Positions 11,447-25,100 of a DNA stretch of 64,000 nucleotides are shown here, piece after piece. The position numbers were made by a program, and so were the translations under genes. The first letter of the stretch is position 1. Each line of letters opens with the position of its first letter. The stretch covers positions 1,404,800 through 1,468,799 of the forward strand of contig NC_087388.1 of the NCBI RefSeq assembly GCF_963675165.1, in the 5' to 3' direction. The notes beneath the pieces are model-generated. The model had not been told where the DNA came from and did no database searches. It saw nothing but the letters and a program-made list of their open reading frames with translations. Origin of the DNA: Halichondria panicea. Taxonomy: Eukaryota > Porifera > Demospongiae > Suberitida > Halichondriidae.

Positions 11447-11900
11447 TATAATGTACTACTCTACAATATACTGCCCTGCTCTGCTCTATGCTATACTGCC
11501 CCGCTCTGCTCTATAATGTACTGCTCTATAATGTACTGCTCTATACTATACTGCCCTGCTCTGCTCTATAATGTACTGCTCTATAATATACTGCCCTGCT
11601 CTGCTCTATAATGTACTGCTCTATAATATACTGCCCCGCTCTGCTCTATAATGTACTGCTCTATAATGTACTGCTCTATAATGTACTGCTCTATAATGTA
11701 CTGCTCTATACTATACTGCCCTGCTCTGCTCTATAATGTACTACTCTATCTATAATAATTATACTGCCCCGCTGAGGCTGCTCTGCTCTATAATGTACTG
11801 CTCTATAATATGCCGCATCCTATAATGCTCTATAATACTTCCCAGCTCTATAATCTACTGCCCCGTCTATAATATACCACCCTACCCCCGTATACCGTCA
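11447..11900. repeat. Tandem repeat rich in CTGCTCTATAATGTA units, right part
   Basis: This continues the array at 10320-10728. The dominant unit is CTATAATGTACTGCT, interspersed with ATACTGCCCTGCTCTGCT. The array would lie inside the inferred intron 10301-11950. Confidence 0.85.
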
Positions 11901-11950
11901 ATCTATCACTTGGCGAGTCCTGCCCCCCCCTGACGCACACTCGTCCGCAG

Positions 11951-12590
11951 CCACTATTTATGCCCTTGGATTACCCACCTTCCAAGCTGACTCCTCCCCC
12001 AACCATGCTCCTGCCCCCCTCCGCAAATAATCGATATCGCCACATGGGTGCAGCTGTACAGCACCTAATAGTATACATCCTAATCCTCTCGTCCAGACAC
12101 CCGCAAGTCTTACCCGAATTAATAGCATATCAATTATTTATCGTCAAGGCATCAAAAAAGTTTAGGTACCCCTCTTGGCTGTACTACGACACAGAGTTCC
12201 GGAAATGGGCCGTCACAACACACTGCCAAGAGTGGTCCACCATTAACACCCAGCTGTACTCCCTCGCCTTTACCGGACAAGGCAACCCTGTGTCGTGGTG
12301 CCCGATATGCCAGGTAGACGGAGGAAACCACACCTTCGACTGTCCACGGTACCCTATCCCCACCGATCCTCTTCCCCCACAACACCCACCATCTCACCCC
12401 CGGCCCCTAATGCCACCCGCCCCCAAACGCCCCAGACCACCAGTGGAGTACTGCATCAACTATAACACGTCCAGTGGAAACTGCAAATATGGCCTCTCTT
12501 GTCGCTACCCTCATAAGTGTTCAGTATGCGGCGTCCACGGACACCCGGGAACCCGCTGTCCCAACAGAAGGCAACTAGTAGCTCCTGCCC
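11951..12590 (+). CDS. Gag-like zinc-knuckle ORF of a tyrosine-recombinase retroelement
   Basis: This open frame encodes a hydrophobic/aromatic segment containing WLYYDTEFRKWA and a W-x-x-x-N-x-x-L-Y-x-x-A-F-x-G stretch, typical of gag-like ORFs in DIRS/Ngaro-type elements. It then has three cysteine clusters: CPICQVDGGNHTFDC (C-x2-C-x6-H-x3-C), a CCCH-type finger ending CRYPH, and a classic zinc knuckle CSVCGVHGHPGTRC. A proline-rich linker lies between the first two. The frame runs on to 12799, but beyond about 12590 it reads low-complexity sequence, so the true exon probably ends earlier. Function would be nucleic-acid binding and packaging of the element's RNA, by family analogy. No reverse transcriptase is found anywhere nearby. 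Confidence 0.6.
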
Positions 12591-12886
12591 GTAGCTCCTG
12601 CCCGTACTATTATTTGTTGTGTTTCTCGCTATGCTTATTTCTTCCTTATTGCTTCATTAGGCGCTTCTCATTACCCTCATTATCTTCATTATTATGCCTA
12701 TTGCGTTGCCCTTATTGCTTCATTATTATGCCTATAGCTTCATTTGCGTTGCCCTTATTGCTTCATTATTATGCCTATTGCTTCACTTTGCGTTTCTGAT
12801 TACCCTATTATTATGCGCTTATTATGCCGTGATTCTACATGTACAGTTGTAATTATTAAGCATGTTAAGTAGTTTCACCCACACAG
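12591..12886. repeat. Low-complexity TTATTGCTTCATTATTATGCC repeats
   Basis: Imperfect repeats of TTGCTTCATTATTATGCC and TTGCGTTGCCC fill this stretch between the gag-like and recombinase parts. A splice acceptor-like CCCACACAG ends at 12886. The region may be an intron or the scar of an internal deletion. Confidence 0.6.
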
Positions 12887-13436
12887 GGACGCCACTATAC
12901 CCCTACACTCCCGACCTGCTCGCCCTCGCCTCTCACATCAACCCAGCACCGCCGCCCTTGCCTCCCCTCTTGTTTCGACTCCTCGGCCCATCTCTGCTTG
13001 GCAGATATCTCTGTTAATGATGCACAGCAACCGTCCATTATTCGGCTGCACTTAAAGGCATCCAAAACAGAGACAAGGAGTCGATGTTCATGTTGGGCGC
13101 ACCGGCAGCGCTCTTTGTCCCGTAGCAGCACTCCTTAACTACCTGGCCATTCGTGGTACAAATCCAGGCCTACTCTTCCATTACCAAGATGGCGCACCTC
13201 TCACAAAATGCAAATTTACCTCCTCCTTCCGTAAGGCTCTTTCATCACGGGGCATTGACAGTTCACTGTACGCAGGCCACAGTTTTAGAATTGGCGCAGC
13301 CACGACTGCTTCACTGAACGGCGTCGAGGACTCCATGATTCAAACCCTTGGGCGATGGAAAAGCTCTGCATATCTCACTTACGTTCGCATTCCCTCACAA
13401 CTTCTAGCGGCAGTGTCTAAACGTATTTGTTCTTAG
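12887..13436 (+). pseudogene. Tyrosine recombinase C-terminal domain, frameshifted
   Basis: Two overlapping frames together give the catalytic C-terminal half of a tyrosine recombinase. The first reads through LKASKTE near 13071. A one-base shift near 13073 moves into the second frame, which reads LCPV-type residues and then GHSFRIGAATTA and LGRWKSSAYLTY before the TAG at 13434-13436. These supply the H-x-x-R box, the conserved Trp and the catalytic Tyr of the family. The N-terminal arm with the first catalytic Arg is not recognisable. The enzyme would integrate circular DNA of a DIRS/Ngaro-like retroelement, or of a Crypton. With a frameshift and no N-terminal part it is presumably dead. Confidence 0.75.
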
Positions 13437-14144
13437 TCTGAGAATACTGACATTAATTTGTGTCCATTATGATATGCTTTGCTATACTTACTTTTACGCA
13501 ATCGATGTATTAATTCCTTGGGGGTAGGACATTCGTCCGATGGGCTATGACTGTTGGATGGGCCACCTCTTTACCCCCAAGTACTTAATTGGGGGAGCAA
13601 CGTGATTGTTGGAAACGCTTCATCGTTGAATGAGTTTATGTGGCGAGAGAGGTAGGAGAAGCCACAATTCTTGAGTATCATGGGAGACATTGCTACCCAG
13701 TATCCAGTTCCATAACTCATCACTGTTAAAATTAGCTTTATTTTGTGTTAATTTTCATGCCGTATTGCTGTATTTTTGGCCTCAGCAATCAGTTCTTTTT
13801 TCTGCTACGCTTCCTGTACCACGACCCCGTATTTTACATGACCAGCCCTACACGTTATCGAGGTGCCGCATACTCCACCTGATCCGGTGAATTTTTTGTT
13901 TATTGACAACTCATTGCATGTGTTTTACCTTCACGATTATTGTACAAAATTATATGACTGAATAGCATTTATACGCACTATCTTATGCCACGTAGACATG
14001 CATGTGTGGTAGAAATAGAATTATATGATGTGGGCACAGTGAACCAGAAACTAAATGATCACTCGAAGTCTTAGAGTGGCAGTACATTGATATAAAAAGT
14101 TGAACAGCAGTCGATGTCGGATACGGATTATATATATAGTAGTC
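13437..14144. other. No gene seen; possible 3' part of the YR element
   Basis: The segment 13500-13680 contains GGGGGTAGGACATTCG, TACCCCCAAGTACTTAATTGGGGG and other G/C-run motifs that may be the element's terminal repeats. I could not define an end. The rest is non-coding. Confidence 0.35.
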
Positions 14145-14600
14145 TGTTGGTCTGTGTGTGTGTCCGTATACGTTGTCTGAGTCTGCTACCTGGATGCCAT
14201 GGCACTGCGTTTGCAGTATGGATAGCCTCAACAAACAAGTTATTACGAGAAGCATTAGCACAGCGCAGTTTGTACCACCTTGAGGTGTAGCCGCACAAGG
14301 GATACAGTAAAGCTCTGTGTGTGTGTGTCTGTGTGTGTGTCTGTCTGTTCCAGCTGTAACTGCTCAACGGTTGCAATGCGACGAAAACTAACAGCTTCTA
14401 TAGGCTTCTAGCCGGATTTTGATTCGTGGATTAGCAAACTAAAGCTTCTTTCTCGAGTTATGGCTAGTTTCACTCACATTGAAGGCTGTTGCAGTCTCTT
14501 CAGAATCTTTCATAGCATCATCTGTTCGCATAAACTTTCTATTCAACATATGAGTTAGCCTTGTACTAAAGCGCTAGCTTTTTGTTAGCTATATACAAGA
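14145..14600. repeat. Dispersed repeat with (TG)n core
   Basis: It contains CTACCTGGATGCCATGGCAC, a TG-rich microsatellite at about 14312-14345 and CCAGCTGTAACTGCTCAA, followed by GCAATGCGACGAA. The parts recur in the same order at 56195-56300 and 57310-57715. Confidence 0.65.
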
Positions 14601-16107
14601 GTCAGAAAAGATCTGTTAAAACAGCTAGCCATTTGTGAACTTGATCTCTTTGGACGATTCTGACAAGATGATTCTGCCTCCTGGCAGAATCATATTTTCT
14701 TGAGGGCCTGGTAAGCCACAAAACACTACCAAACACTCCCTACTGCAGCTGCTGTGGTGACAATAGTTTTGTCCATTATAGGGACAATAATTATAGATAA
14801 CAATATGCATGTACACAAGTCTTATGATAAATATTATGTACACTGAACTCCATGTAGATCCTGGAAGAATCAATTTTCTTCTTTCTTGAGGTCCCAGTAA
14901 GCCACATAATACAATAGATAACAACAATAGATGCATGTAAATAAGTCTTTTCTTCTCAGTGAGTTTATATAGATAAGCTAACTTTAATGTGAAATGCATT
15001 ATAGAAACTACTATAACGCTCTTGGGCGAAAGCATAACATGGCGAGAGGCATTAGCACAGCGCAGCTTGCAACATGCACTCATTCATTATAAAAGCAATG
15101 CAAGCTAATAGGATGATGTGGTGGGTGGTGCTTTAGGTTGAATCGGACTACATCCTGTGTAATATCATACCACATCCTGTGTGATATTGATACTACCCAT
15201 GCGGATGTACTGTATTTACAATAGTAGTACAATCCTTTGATGTCTCACAATGAGCAATAAGTATAGGAATACTCAGATTGCAGGATTCTACCCTACTGCA
15301 TTGGGATTCACCACACATTAATGCACCCCATGCAGTTTATAGGTGCATGGTGGGTGGTACTTTAGATTGAATCGGTCTGCATCCTGCATGGGTAATATCA
15401 ATATCATCGACCTGGATGATATTCAACATGTGATATATACGCAGGAGCACATGACAGAAGGAGCGTCTAGCTGTGCATGGATTCGGAAATTGCATCTCGT
15501 GTGTTTTCCTAAACACCGCATTGCCTTATAAGAAAAGTGTGTAAGTACTGGTAGAAATTACAGACCGTGGTCAGCCTGTGAATATCATTTGAGCGGATTT
15601 TGTATGTAGTGCAGCAGCAGGAGAGCTAGGTTCAGCCAGAAAGAGCTAAAATGAATAGCTAGGTCTTTGATGGATGTTGGTATACATCATTGAAGAGGCT
15701 GTCATTGGTAAGGTACAAAACATTCTAAAAGAGGAGTATATATATATATCCAATTACTTTGTAAAGAGAAAGTTTGCTAGACCTATAGACTAACACATAC
15801 TAGGCGTTTTGTTTTTTCAGTAGGGAGTCGAGAAAACATACTACCCACTATAGCTAGCTGTAGCTTTTCATTTTTATTGATCTATGTTTGGTAAATGTGC
15901 ACCGTCAGCTCAATTAGCACTCGCCCGCAGATGATTATCACCCACTTAGCGGTTTTGCATATAAGGCCATTCTTTGCAAACTTGCACGAGATGCAATTCC
16001 CGAGGTAAGACGCTCCTTCTGTCACATACTCCTGATATACGCTACATGCAATACAATAGACTAAAATGTATGCCTATACATGTACCTTATTGTGTAGTCA
16101 CACAGAG
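14601..16107. other. Intergenic region upstream of gene 2
   Basis: Two diverged direct repeats are visible. One contains ATTCT..TTTTCTTGAGG..CC.GTAAGCCACA (about 14680 and 14870). The other contains GTGGGTGGT.CTTTAG.TTGAATCGG (about 15121 and 15349) followed by a CATCCTG motif. No gene is apparent. The last 400 bp should contain the gene 2 promoter, but it does not resemble the upstream regions of genes 3 and 4. Confidence 0.4.
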
Positions 16108-19100
16108 ATGGCTGGCGAAAGCCAGTCATGTGATACTCCCCTGCACACTGCTGCAAGCCGTGGGGACTTAGATGAAGTCAGAGAGCTGTTGAAAACAAAG
16201 CAATATGAAGTAGACGTCAGAAACTCACACAACCAAACATCTCTTCATCTTGCATGTGCTAATGGTCATCTCACTACGGTTTGGACACTAGCCAATGACT
16301 TTGGTGCTGACATTGGAGCTATTGATAATGACAGAAATACACCATTGTTCTTTGCTGCCAAGAACAAACATGTGCAACTAATTATCATGTTGGTTCTATT
16401 ATCACTGAGTGGTAGACGCCTCTCCAACGGAGACTACGTGTCCTGTTACTTTAGCTGTAGTCAGATGAATTTGCATCATGTTAAAATCTTTGAGGATGTC
16501 CTCTTTGAGTACTACAATGATTCTGAAACTATAAAGAGAACTATTCATCTGATAAGCAAATACTTTGTTGATTACATTCAATTCAAGGATGTTAAAGATG
16601 ATGGCTTTATTACATTGTTTGTAGCTGCATCACTCGGTCTCAAAGACTTGATTAATTGTTTAGTTACAGAAAAGAAAGCAGACCTGAATGTTAGGGGCTT
16701 CAATGGCTTGTCGATTTTCCACTGTGCCTCTTTTGGAGGGCATATACTGCTCGTAGAGAATCTTATTTCAGAATATGGTATGGACCTTTCTGTGAAAGAC
16801 AACGGTGGGCAATCAATTTTGTTTTACGCAGCATTAAAGGGGGCTCCCTATTCATGCTGTGGTAGTCACATAGAACTGATAGACAAACTCGTGTTGGAAT
16901 ATGGCCTCAATCCCTCGGATAGAGATAACAATGGAAACACACCTCTACATATTGCAGCCATGGCAGGACATGTTGAAACTGTGAGACACCTGATCACGAA
17001 ACACAGTGCTGATATTGACTACATTAATAATCAGAACAATACTCCATTATTGCTAGCTGCACTATTTGGTCATACAAATGTTTTGGATGCCTTAGTCAAA
17101 GAATTCAACAGCAGTTATCATGCCCGAGGATACAATGGTCATAATCTCCTTCACTGTGCATGTCTTGGTGGCCATATAGAACTAGTAGACAAACTAGTGT
17201 TGGAATTTGGTGTCGGCCTCGCAGATAGAGATGATAATGGAGACACACCTCTACATATTGCAGCCATGTCCGGACATGTTGAAATAGTGAGACACCTGAT
17301 CAGTAAGCACAGTGCTGATATTGACTGCATTACAAATCAGAACAATACACCATTGATGCTAGCTGCACTGAATGGTCATGTGGATGTTTTGGATGTGTTA
17401 GTCAAAGAATTCAACAGCAGTTGTCATGACCGAGGATACAATGGTTATACTCTCCTTCACCAAGCATGCGGGGGTGGTCATATAGAACTGATAGATAAAC
17501 TGGTGATAGAATATGGCCTCGATCCCGCAGATAGAGATGATAATGGAGACACATCTCTACATATTGCAGCCATGGCAGGACATGTTGAAACAGTGAGACA
17601 CCTGATTAGCAAGCACAGTGCTGATGTTGATTGCACTAATAATCAGAACAATACTCCATTGATGCTAGCTGTGCTGAATGATCATAAGAATGTTTTGGAT
17701 GCATTAGTTAAAGATTTTAAAAGCAGTTGTCATGTCCGAGGAATTCACGATTATACTCTCCTTCACTATGCATGCAAGCGTGGCCATATTGAAATAATAG
17801 ACAAACTGGTGATGGAATATGGCCTCGATCCCACAGATAGAGATGATAATGGAAACACACCTCTACATATTGCAGCCATGAGAGGACATGTTGAAGCAGT
17901 GAGACACCTGATCAGTAAACACAGTGGTGATATTGATTGCACTAATAATCAGAACAATACTCCATTGATGCTGGTTGTGCTGAATGATCATAAGAATGTT
18001 TTGGATGCATTATTCAAAGAATTTAATAGTAGTCGTCATGTCCGAGGAATTCACGATTATACTCTCCTTCACTATGCATGCAAGCGTGGCCATATAAAAT
18101 TCATAGACAAACTGGTGATGGAATATGGCCTCGATCCCACAGATAGAGATCATTGTGATAACACACCTCCACATATTTCAGCCATGTTCGGACATGTTGA
18201 AGCAGTGAGACACCTGATCAGTAAGTACAGTGCTGATATTGATTGCACTAATAATTGGAACTCTACTCCATTGATGAAAGCTGTGCTGAATGGTCATGCG
18301 AATGTTTTGGATGCGTTAGTCAAAGAATTCAACAGCAGTTGTCATGTTCGAGGTTACAAAGGTTATACTCTCCTTCACTATGCATGTGAGGGTGGCCATA
18401 TAGAACTAATTGACAAACTGGTGATGGAATATGGCCTCAATCGTGCAGATAGAGATGATGATGGAAACACACCTCTTCACATTGCAGCCTCGGCAGGACA
18501 TGTTGAAACAGTGAGACACTTGATCAGTAAGCACAGAGCTAATATTAATTGCACTAATAATCAGAACTCTATTCCATTGATGGAAGCTGTGCTGAACGAT
18601 CATGCGAATGTTTCGGATGTTTTGGATGTGTTAGTCAAAGAATTCAACAGCAGTTGTCATGTTCGAGGTTACAAAGGTTATACTCTCATTCACTATGCAT
18701 GTCATGGTGATCATATAGAACTGATTGATAAACTGGTGATGGAATACGGCCTCAATTTCAGAGATAGAGATGACGATGGAAACACACCTCTACATATTGC
18801 AGCTATGAATGGACATGTTGAAACAGTGAGACACTTGATTAGCAAATACGTTGATTTCAATTTTATTCTATTGATGCGGCATTTGTTCGGTAGTACCAAC
18901 ACTTTGGATGTGTTTTGCAGAGGATACAATGGTTGTACTCTCCTTCACTATGCAAGCGATGGTGGCCATATAGAACTGATAGACATACTCGTGATGGAAT
19001 ATGGCCTCAATCTTAGAGATACAGATGATGATGGAAACACACCTCTACATATTGCAGCCATGAAAGGACATGTTGAAACAGTGAGACACTTGATTAGCAA

Positions 19101-22100
19101 GTTCAGTGCTGATATTGATTGCACTAATAATAAAAACATTACACCATTGATGCTAGCTGTGCTGAACAATCATGTGACCGTTTCGGATGTGCTAGTCAAA
19201 GAGTTTAACAGCAGTTGTCACGTCAGAGATTGCAATGGTCAAACTCTCCTCCACTATGTATGCAATGGTGGTCATATTGAAATGATAGACAAACTGGTGA
19301 TTGAATATGACCTCGATCTCAAAGATAGAGACGATAAAGGTAACACACTTCTACATATTGCAGCCATGGCAGGACATGTTGAAGCAGTGAGACACCTGAT
19401 CAGTAAGCATGGTGCTGAAATTGATTGCACTAATAATGAGAACGATACACCGTTGATGCTAGCTGTGCTGAGGGATCATACCCATGTTTTGGATAGGTTA
19501 GTCACAGAATTCAACAGCAGTTGTCATGTCCGAGGTTATACTCTACTTCACTCTTCGTGCGAGCGTGGCCATATAAAAGTGATAGACGAACTAGTAATTA
19601 AATATGGCCTCAATCTCAGAGATAGAGATAATGATGGGAATACACCTCTACATATTGCAGCCATGTTCGGACATGTTGAAACAGTGAGTCACCTGATCGA
19701 TAACTACAGTATTGATTTTAATTGCACTAATAGTGAGAATTTTACGCCATTGATGCTAGCTGTGAAGAACGGTCATATGCATGTTTTTGATGTAATAGTC
19801 AAAAAATTCAACGGTAGTTGTACTGGCCGTGGAAACAATGTTGGACTCTTCTTCACTATGCATGTCTTGGTGGCCATATAGAACTGATAGACAGACTGGT
19901 GATGGAATATGGCCTTGATCTCACGTCTAAAGATAATGATAAATACACACCTCTACATATTGCAGCCTGGGCAGGACATGTTGAAGCAGTGAGACACCTG
20001 ATCGATAACTACAGTGTTGATTTTAATAATGAGAATTCTACGCCATTGATGCTAGCTGCATTAAATGGTCATGCGCTTGTTTTGGATGCATTAGCCAAAC
20101 ACAGTAGTTGTCATGTTCGAGGATACAATGGTTATACTCTCCTTCACTATGCATGTAAGGGTGGCCGCATAGAACTGATAGACAAACTGATGAAAGAATA
20201 TGGCTCTGATCTCAAAGATAGAGATTATGATGGAAACACACCTCTACATATTGCAGCCTCAGCAGGTCATGTTAAAACAGTAATACACCTGATCAATAAA
20301 CACAATGTTTATACTGATATCACCAATAATAGCAAGAACACTCCATTGATGCTAGCTGCACTGAACGATCATGACATTGTTTTGGATGTGCTACTCAAAG
20401 AATTTAACCAAAGTCGTTATGTTAGAGGTTATACTCTCCTTCACTCTGCTTGTGATTGTGGTCATATAAAACTGATTGATAAACTAGTGATGGGATATGA
20501 CCTCGATCTTGATGATAGAAATAATGATGGAAACACACCTCTACACATTGCAGCCATTAAAGGACATGTTGAAACAGTGAGACACTTGATTATTCAGCAC
20601 AAAGTTGAAACCAATGTCACTAACCATGTTAACTCTACCCCTTTGTGTTTAGCTGCTCAAGGTGGTCATGAAGTTGTGATACATACCCTGATTAAAGAGT
20701 TTAATTGCAGTCCACATGTCAGAGGTTACAATGGTCAAACTCTACTTCATTATGCTTGCCACAATGGTCACACAAAAACATTGAACAATTTAATATCAGA
20801 TTATAAAGTGGATCCAACAATTAGAGACAACAATGGGAACACACCACTGCATATTTTGTGTCATACTCTGCATACCGATGAAGAAAAGCTGAGAACAATT
20901 CTTTGCAAGTACCAGTACTGGACAGTGTTTCAAGTTAATAATGATGGCAACACTCCTCTTCACACAGCAACTCTTTACGAACAAGCTCATTGTGCACGCT
21001 TACTATTGCAGAAGTACAATGCTCCACTTTTTGTGCGAAATAAAGATGGGAAGACTGCCCTTGATGTAGCTAAAGCTCAGAGAAGCCATGAAATTGTTAC
21101 AATTTTCAAAAATTATAATTCAGAAATCCAGTCAACCTACCAGCAACTAGACAAACTTGCTAAACAAGAGTTTGGTGGTGAAAAGCACCTCACCAGAATA
21201 TTTGTTGTAGGTCATCCAGGTGCGGGGAAATCCACGCTTGTTGAAACTATCAAAAAAGAAAGTTTGATCAGCTACTTCAGCACATCAACTGTTGCCCCTC
21301 ACACTGCAGGCATTATTCCAAGTACTTATGACAGTAGTGCTTATGGAAGAATGATACTCTATGATTTTGCTGGTGATTCCGAGTACTACTCCTCACACGC
21401 TGCAATTATGGAGTCAATCAACACATCGAAAGGAAGTAATATCTATTTGATAATTTGTGATTTGAGTAAAGGTGAAGAAGCTGCTGTCACTAAATATAGC
21501 TACTGGCTTTCATTTCTATCATACAATATTAAGCAATTCTCAAACACAATTATCTTACCAGTGGGAAGCCATGCTGATGTCATTAACAAAACATCAGTTG
21601 AACAATCATTATCTGTGCTTGACAGTATATCACAAAAGTTTTGTAGCAGCTCCGAGATTGAGGATTTTCACATTGAACAAAGTGTTGCTCTCGATTGCCG
21701 TAAACGAGGAGCTGTAGTGAATGACATAAAGGAACTCACGAAGAGATTCTCCAAATTAATATCTCCTATCGAACTTTCCCCAGAAACAAGCACACTCCTA
21801 GGATTGTTGAAAAAAGACTTTGAACATGTTCCAGCTTGCAAATTAAACCTCCTTATCTCTCACATAGAAGAGACTGGAATTCCGCTGCCCCTAAATTCTT
21901 CATCACTATACACTCTCATAAGAGAGTTACATGATTTGGGTCTTCTAATGGTGATAGAGAGAGAAGGGGACTCCATTGAGAACCACATAATCATTCTCAA
22001 AATATCAACATTCACATCGGATGTACACAATAAACTGTTTTCAGAGTCTGCTCTCACCAAGCACATTGATCAACTCAAGTTCAGCGTAGGCATTATTCCA

Positions 22101-25100
22101 GAATCACTACTGGAGGAAGTACTGCCAGAGTACATTACAAAAGAAAGTCTACTTAAGCTGCAGTACTGTCAAGAAATTGAAAACTTGTACGTGGAAGAGG
22201 ACCACGCTCTTTCTCAACTCACTTCAGAACCTGTACCAACAGACAGTGCCACTAAAGAGAAATCTCATTTATTTTTCCCTGCTCTATGTAATCTCAAGCT
22301 CGAGGAAATTCAATGGCCTAAATCCGAAGGTGATAAGATTACTTTGGGATGGTATGCTAAATGTGATGGTGACAGATTTGATTTCTTCCCAACACGATTT
22401 CTTCATGTGCTTATCGTTCACCTCTCTCACAACTTTGCACTAAAACAAAATCTACCCACAAGACACAAACTCTCAACTACAACTTCGAATTCTTTGATTG
22501 CTGAGGTATATGCTGCCAATCCTCGCTGTCGTGTTTGGTCGACTGGTCTGCATTGGCTTATGAAGAATGTAGTTGAGGTATTTGTCGATATGCCTAAAGA
22601 TGCAGATAGTAAAGAGTTGATTGTACTAGTTAGGAGTGACAGCAAAAATCGAGTCGAATGCTTGAACACTCTGCAACTAGTTATTCAGAAGGTAGTCGAA
22701 ACAAAAGTTGAATTCTGTGCTAGTATAGTGCCTACTGTTTACCTTCTTGATCCGAGCAATCTCAAGGATGAACCTTTTACAAATGCTAGAAATGCACCTA
22801 AGTATGCTCTAAGTGATATTGAAGAGGCATTAGCAGAAGGCACTGAGCGAGTCATGGATAAAGAAGGACAATGCTTCTCCTCTTCAATCAAAGATTGGAT
22901 CAGCCCAACAAGTTGGGCCATTACATACTGGAGTAAGTTATCAAAGACGTATGAAGAGAAGAGGACATGCAATAAATAGGTGTATGTCTAAAAATAGTAA
23001 AGAATTTATTGCACTTGCACTTTAGACTATAGCCTTGTTTTTACTCTATTCCCTAGTGGGCGGTTGGTATATCCTGCTGACTCATCAATAATATGACGCA
23101 CGCATACACAGTATACAATGTGAGTTGCATGCCCTCTTCTCTTTATACACCCTTGGTTTTACCACACAAACATCTTTAATTCATACGTCATCATTTATTA
23201 CTATGCACTTTTTACAGATTGGTTGTTTCCAATGGATACCGTCTTGGTTCACTCTCTTTTACAAGAAGTAAATGGTGCTCAATGGAAACTGCTAGGAATG
23301 AGTCTTGCGATCCCCTGGAACAAATTAGGTGCCATTGAGAATGAAGCATTCTTCCCTGGTGACATTGCTAAGAAAGAAGAAGTAATTCGACTATGGATGT
23401 CTCAAGAACCCACCTGGATAATGTTGGTAGACGCTCTCAGTCAATCTGCATATGGATGGTCACAGAATTCTACTCAAATCTCACAAGAGCATAGTAAGTA
23501 CCTTAATTATAGTTACCGTATTTACTTGATTAAACGCCCATAATAAAAGCTCTGTCTTTGTCAATAACGTCCGTCATAAATAATCACCTATGTATGGGGC
23601 GTGGCACTGTGGGTGGAGCTGAATTAGCACGTGGAACCAGTTGCAAGTATAATCAGAATAATAGATAGTGTAGAATAATAGATGATATATGGCAAAGAGA
23701 GAGATACTGACACGGAGGGAGAAAATCAATCGTATCAGTGGCGTAGGAATATTTTTTTTAAGGGAAGGTACGGTGGCCCTGAGCGTTACTATTACTTCAC
23801 CTTAGCTACTTGATAGTTCACCTACCTTAGCTACTTGATAGTTCGCCTACCTTAGCTACTTGATAGTTCAACTACCTTAAGTTTGTAGTTCAACAACCTT
23901 AGCTACTTGATAGTTCCGCCTACCTTAGCTACTTGATAGTTCACCTACCTTAGCTACTTCGAAGTTGACCTTTGAACTATATGTTAATGCTGCTGGAGCC
24001 ATGCGACTCAATATAAATGAGAGCTCCATGTATATATACAGGTACTGAGGATTATCTGCAGCCGGTTAGTGCTACCCTATGGGTAACAGCAATGCAAGAT
24101 GAGAGTACCACACTTGATTCATTTGGAAGTTACATGTTATTCACAATACTGGCTAGTCTAATAGCTTGGGGCAATAGAGCTAGGATTAAGAGACCTTTTT
24201 CTTCTCTTCCCCCTCCCCTCTGAGAAAAGGTCTGGCCCCAGACTAATACAACACATGCAGTTCAAGTTGTTCATGTTTATATCTCCTAATCCCATCGCAG
24301 CACAAGAATTCTGTACTATACAATGGTTCTGGTGTGGTACTCTAGTCTTGCATTGCTGTTAGATAATCCTCAGTACCTGTTTACGTGCATATGTAGCTCT
24401 CATTATTGATCTCTAGAGTCGCTATGTACAGTACGGCTACAGCAGCATTAAATAGAATTAACATGCAGTTCAAAGGTCAACTGCGAAGTAGCTAAGGTAG
24501 GTGAACTATCAAGTAGCTAAGGTAGGCGAACTATCAAGTAGAACTACCCAGTAGCTAAGGTAGGTGAACTACCCAGTAGCTAAGGTAGGCGAGGTATCAA
24601 GTAGAACTACCCAGTAGCTAAGGTAGGCGAACTATCAAGTAGAACTACCCAGTAGCTAAGGTAGGTGAACTACCCAGTAGCTAAGGTAGGTGAACTACCC
24701 AGTAGCTAAGGTAGGCGAAGTATCAAGTAGCTAAGGTGAACTAATAGTAACGCTCAGGGCCACCGTAGGAAGGGGCTCATAGTAGTCTGGCCACTCCCTC
24801 CCCAACTTCATATTCTTGCAAAGACTGGAATTCGAGACTGAGGCTCATAGATCTATCATTATCTTTGTGGTAGATCTATCACTTTGCACTGTAGACTTTT
24901 GAAACCTAGCCCATCATTGAAATAATTACGTAATTTACAGCTAGCTGGCTGCAGCCGGGCATGCTGTAGCTACTAGCTAAACTGCAGGGCTCAACAGTTC
25001 AAGATAAACATTCGGCTCTCCAACAAGGGGGGGCTCCAGCCCCTGGATCCCCCCCACTTCCTAAGCCACTGCGTATGACTTAAGATATAAGCTGAGAGCT

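Noticed and set aside
12600..12799. Membrane-protein-like tail of the gag frame (runs of Leu, Phe, Tyr, Cys)
   Set aside because: It is the translation of a low-complexity TTGCTTCATTATTATGCC repeat.
14625..15083. 152-codon minus-strand frame with repeated GPQE..LILPG motif
   Set aside because: The internal repeat reflects a duplicated non-coding segment; no domain is recognisable and it overlaps dispersed repeats.
16578..16802. Minus-strand open frames inside the ankyrin genes (also 39300-39524 and 62269-62493)
   Set aside because: They are shadows of the plus-strand coding sequence and recur only because the genes are paralogous.
16108..22932. Bacterial or symbiont ankyrin effector gene
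   Set aside because: Phase-1 spliceosomal introns, Roc-COR and death domains, and metazoan-type MITEs around it point to an animal nuclear gene.
22933..22979. Continuation of the gene 2 frame to the stop at 22979 as a true C-terminus
   Set aside because: The donor TACTGGA|GTAAGT and the conserved death-domain exons downstream, in matching phase in both paralogues, show that this is intron read-through.
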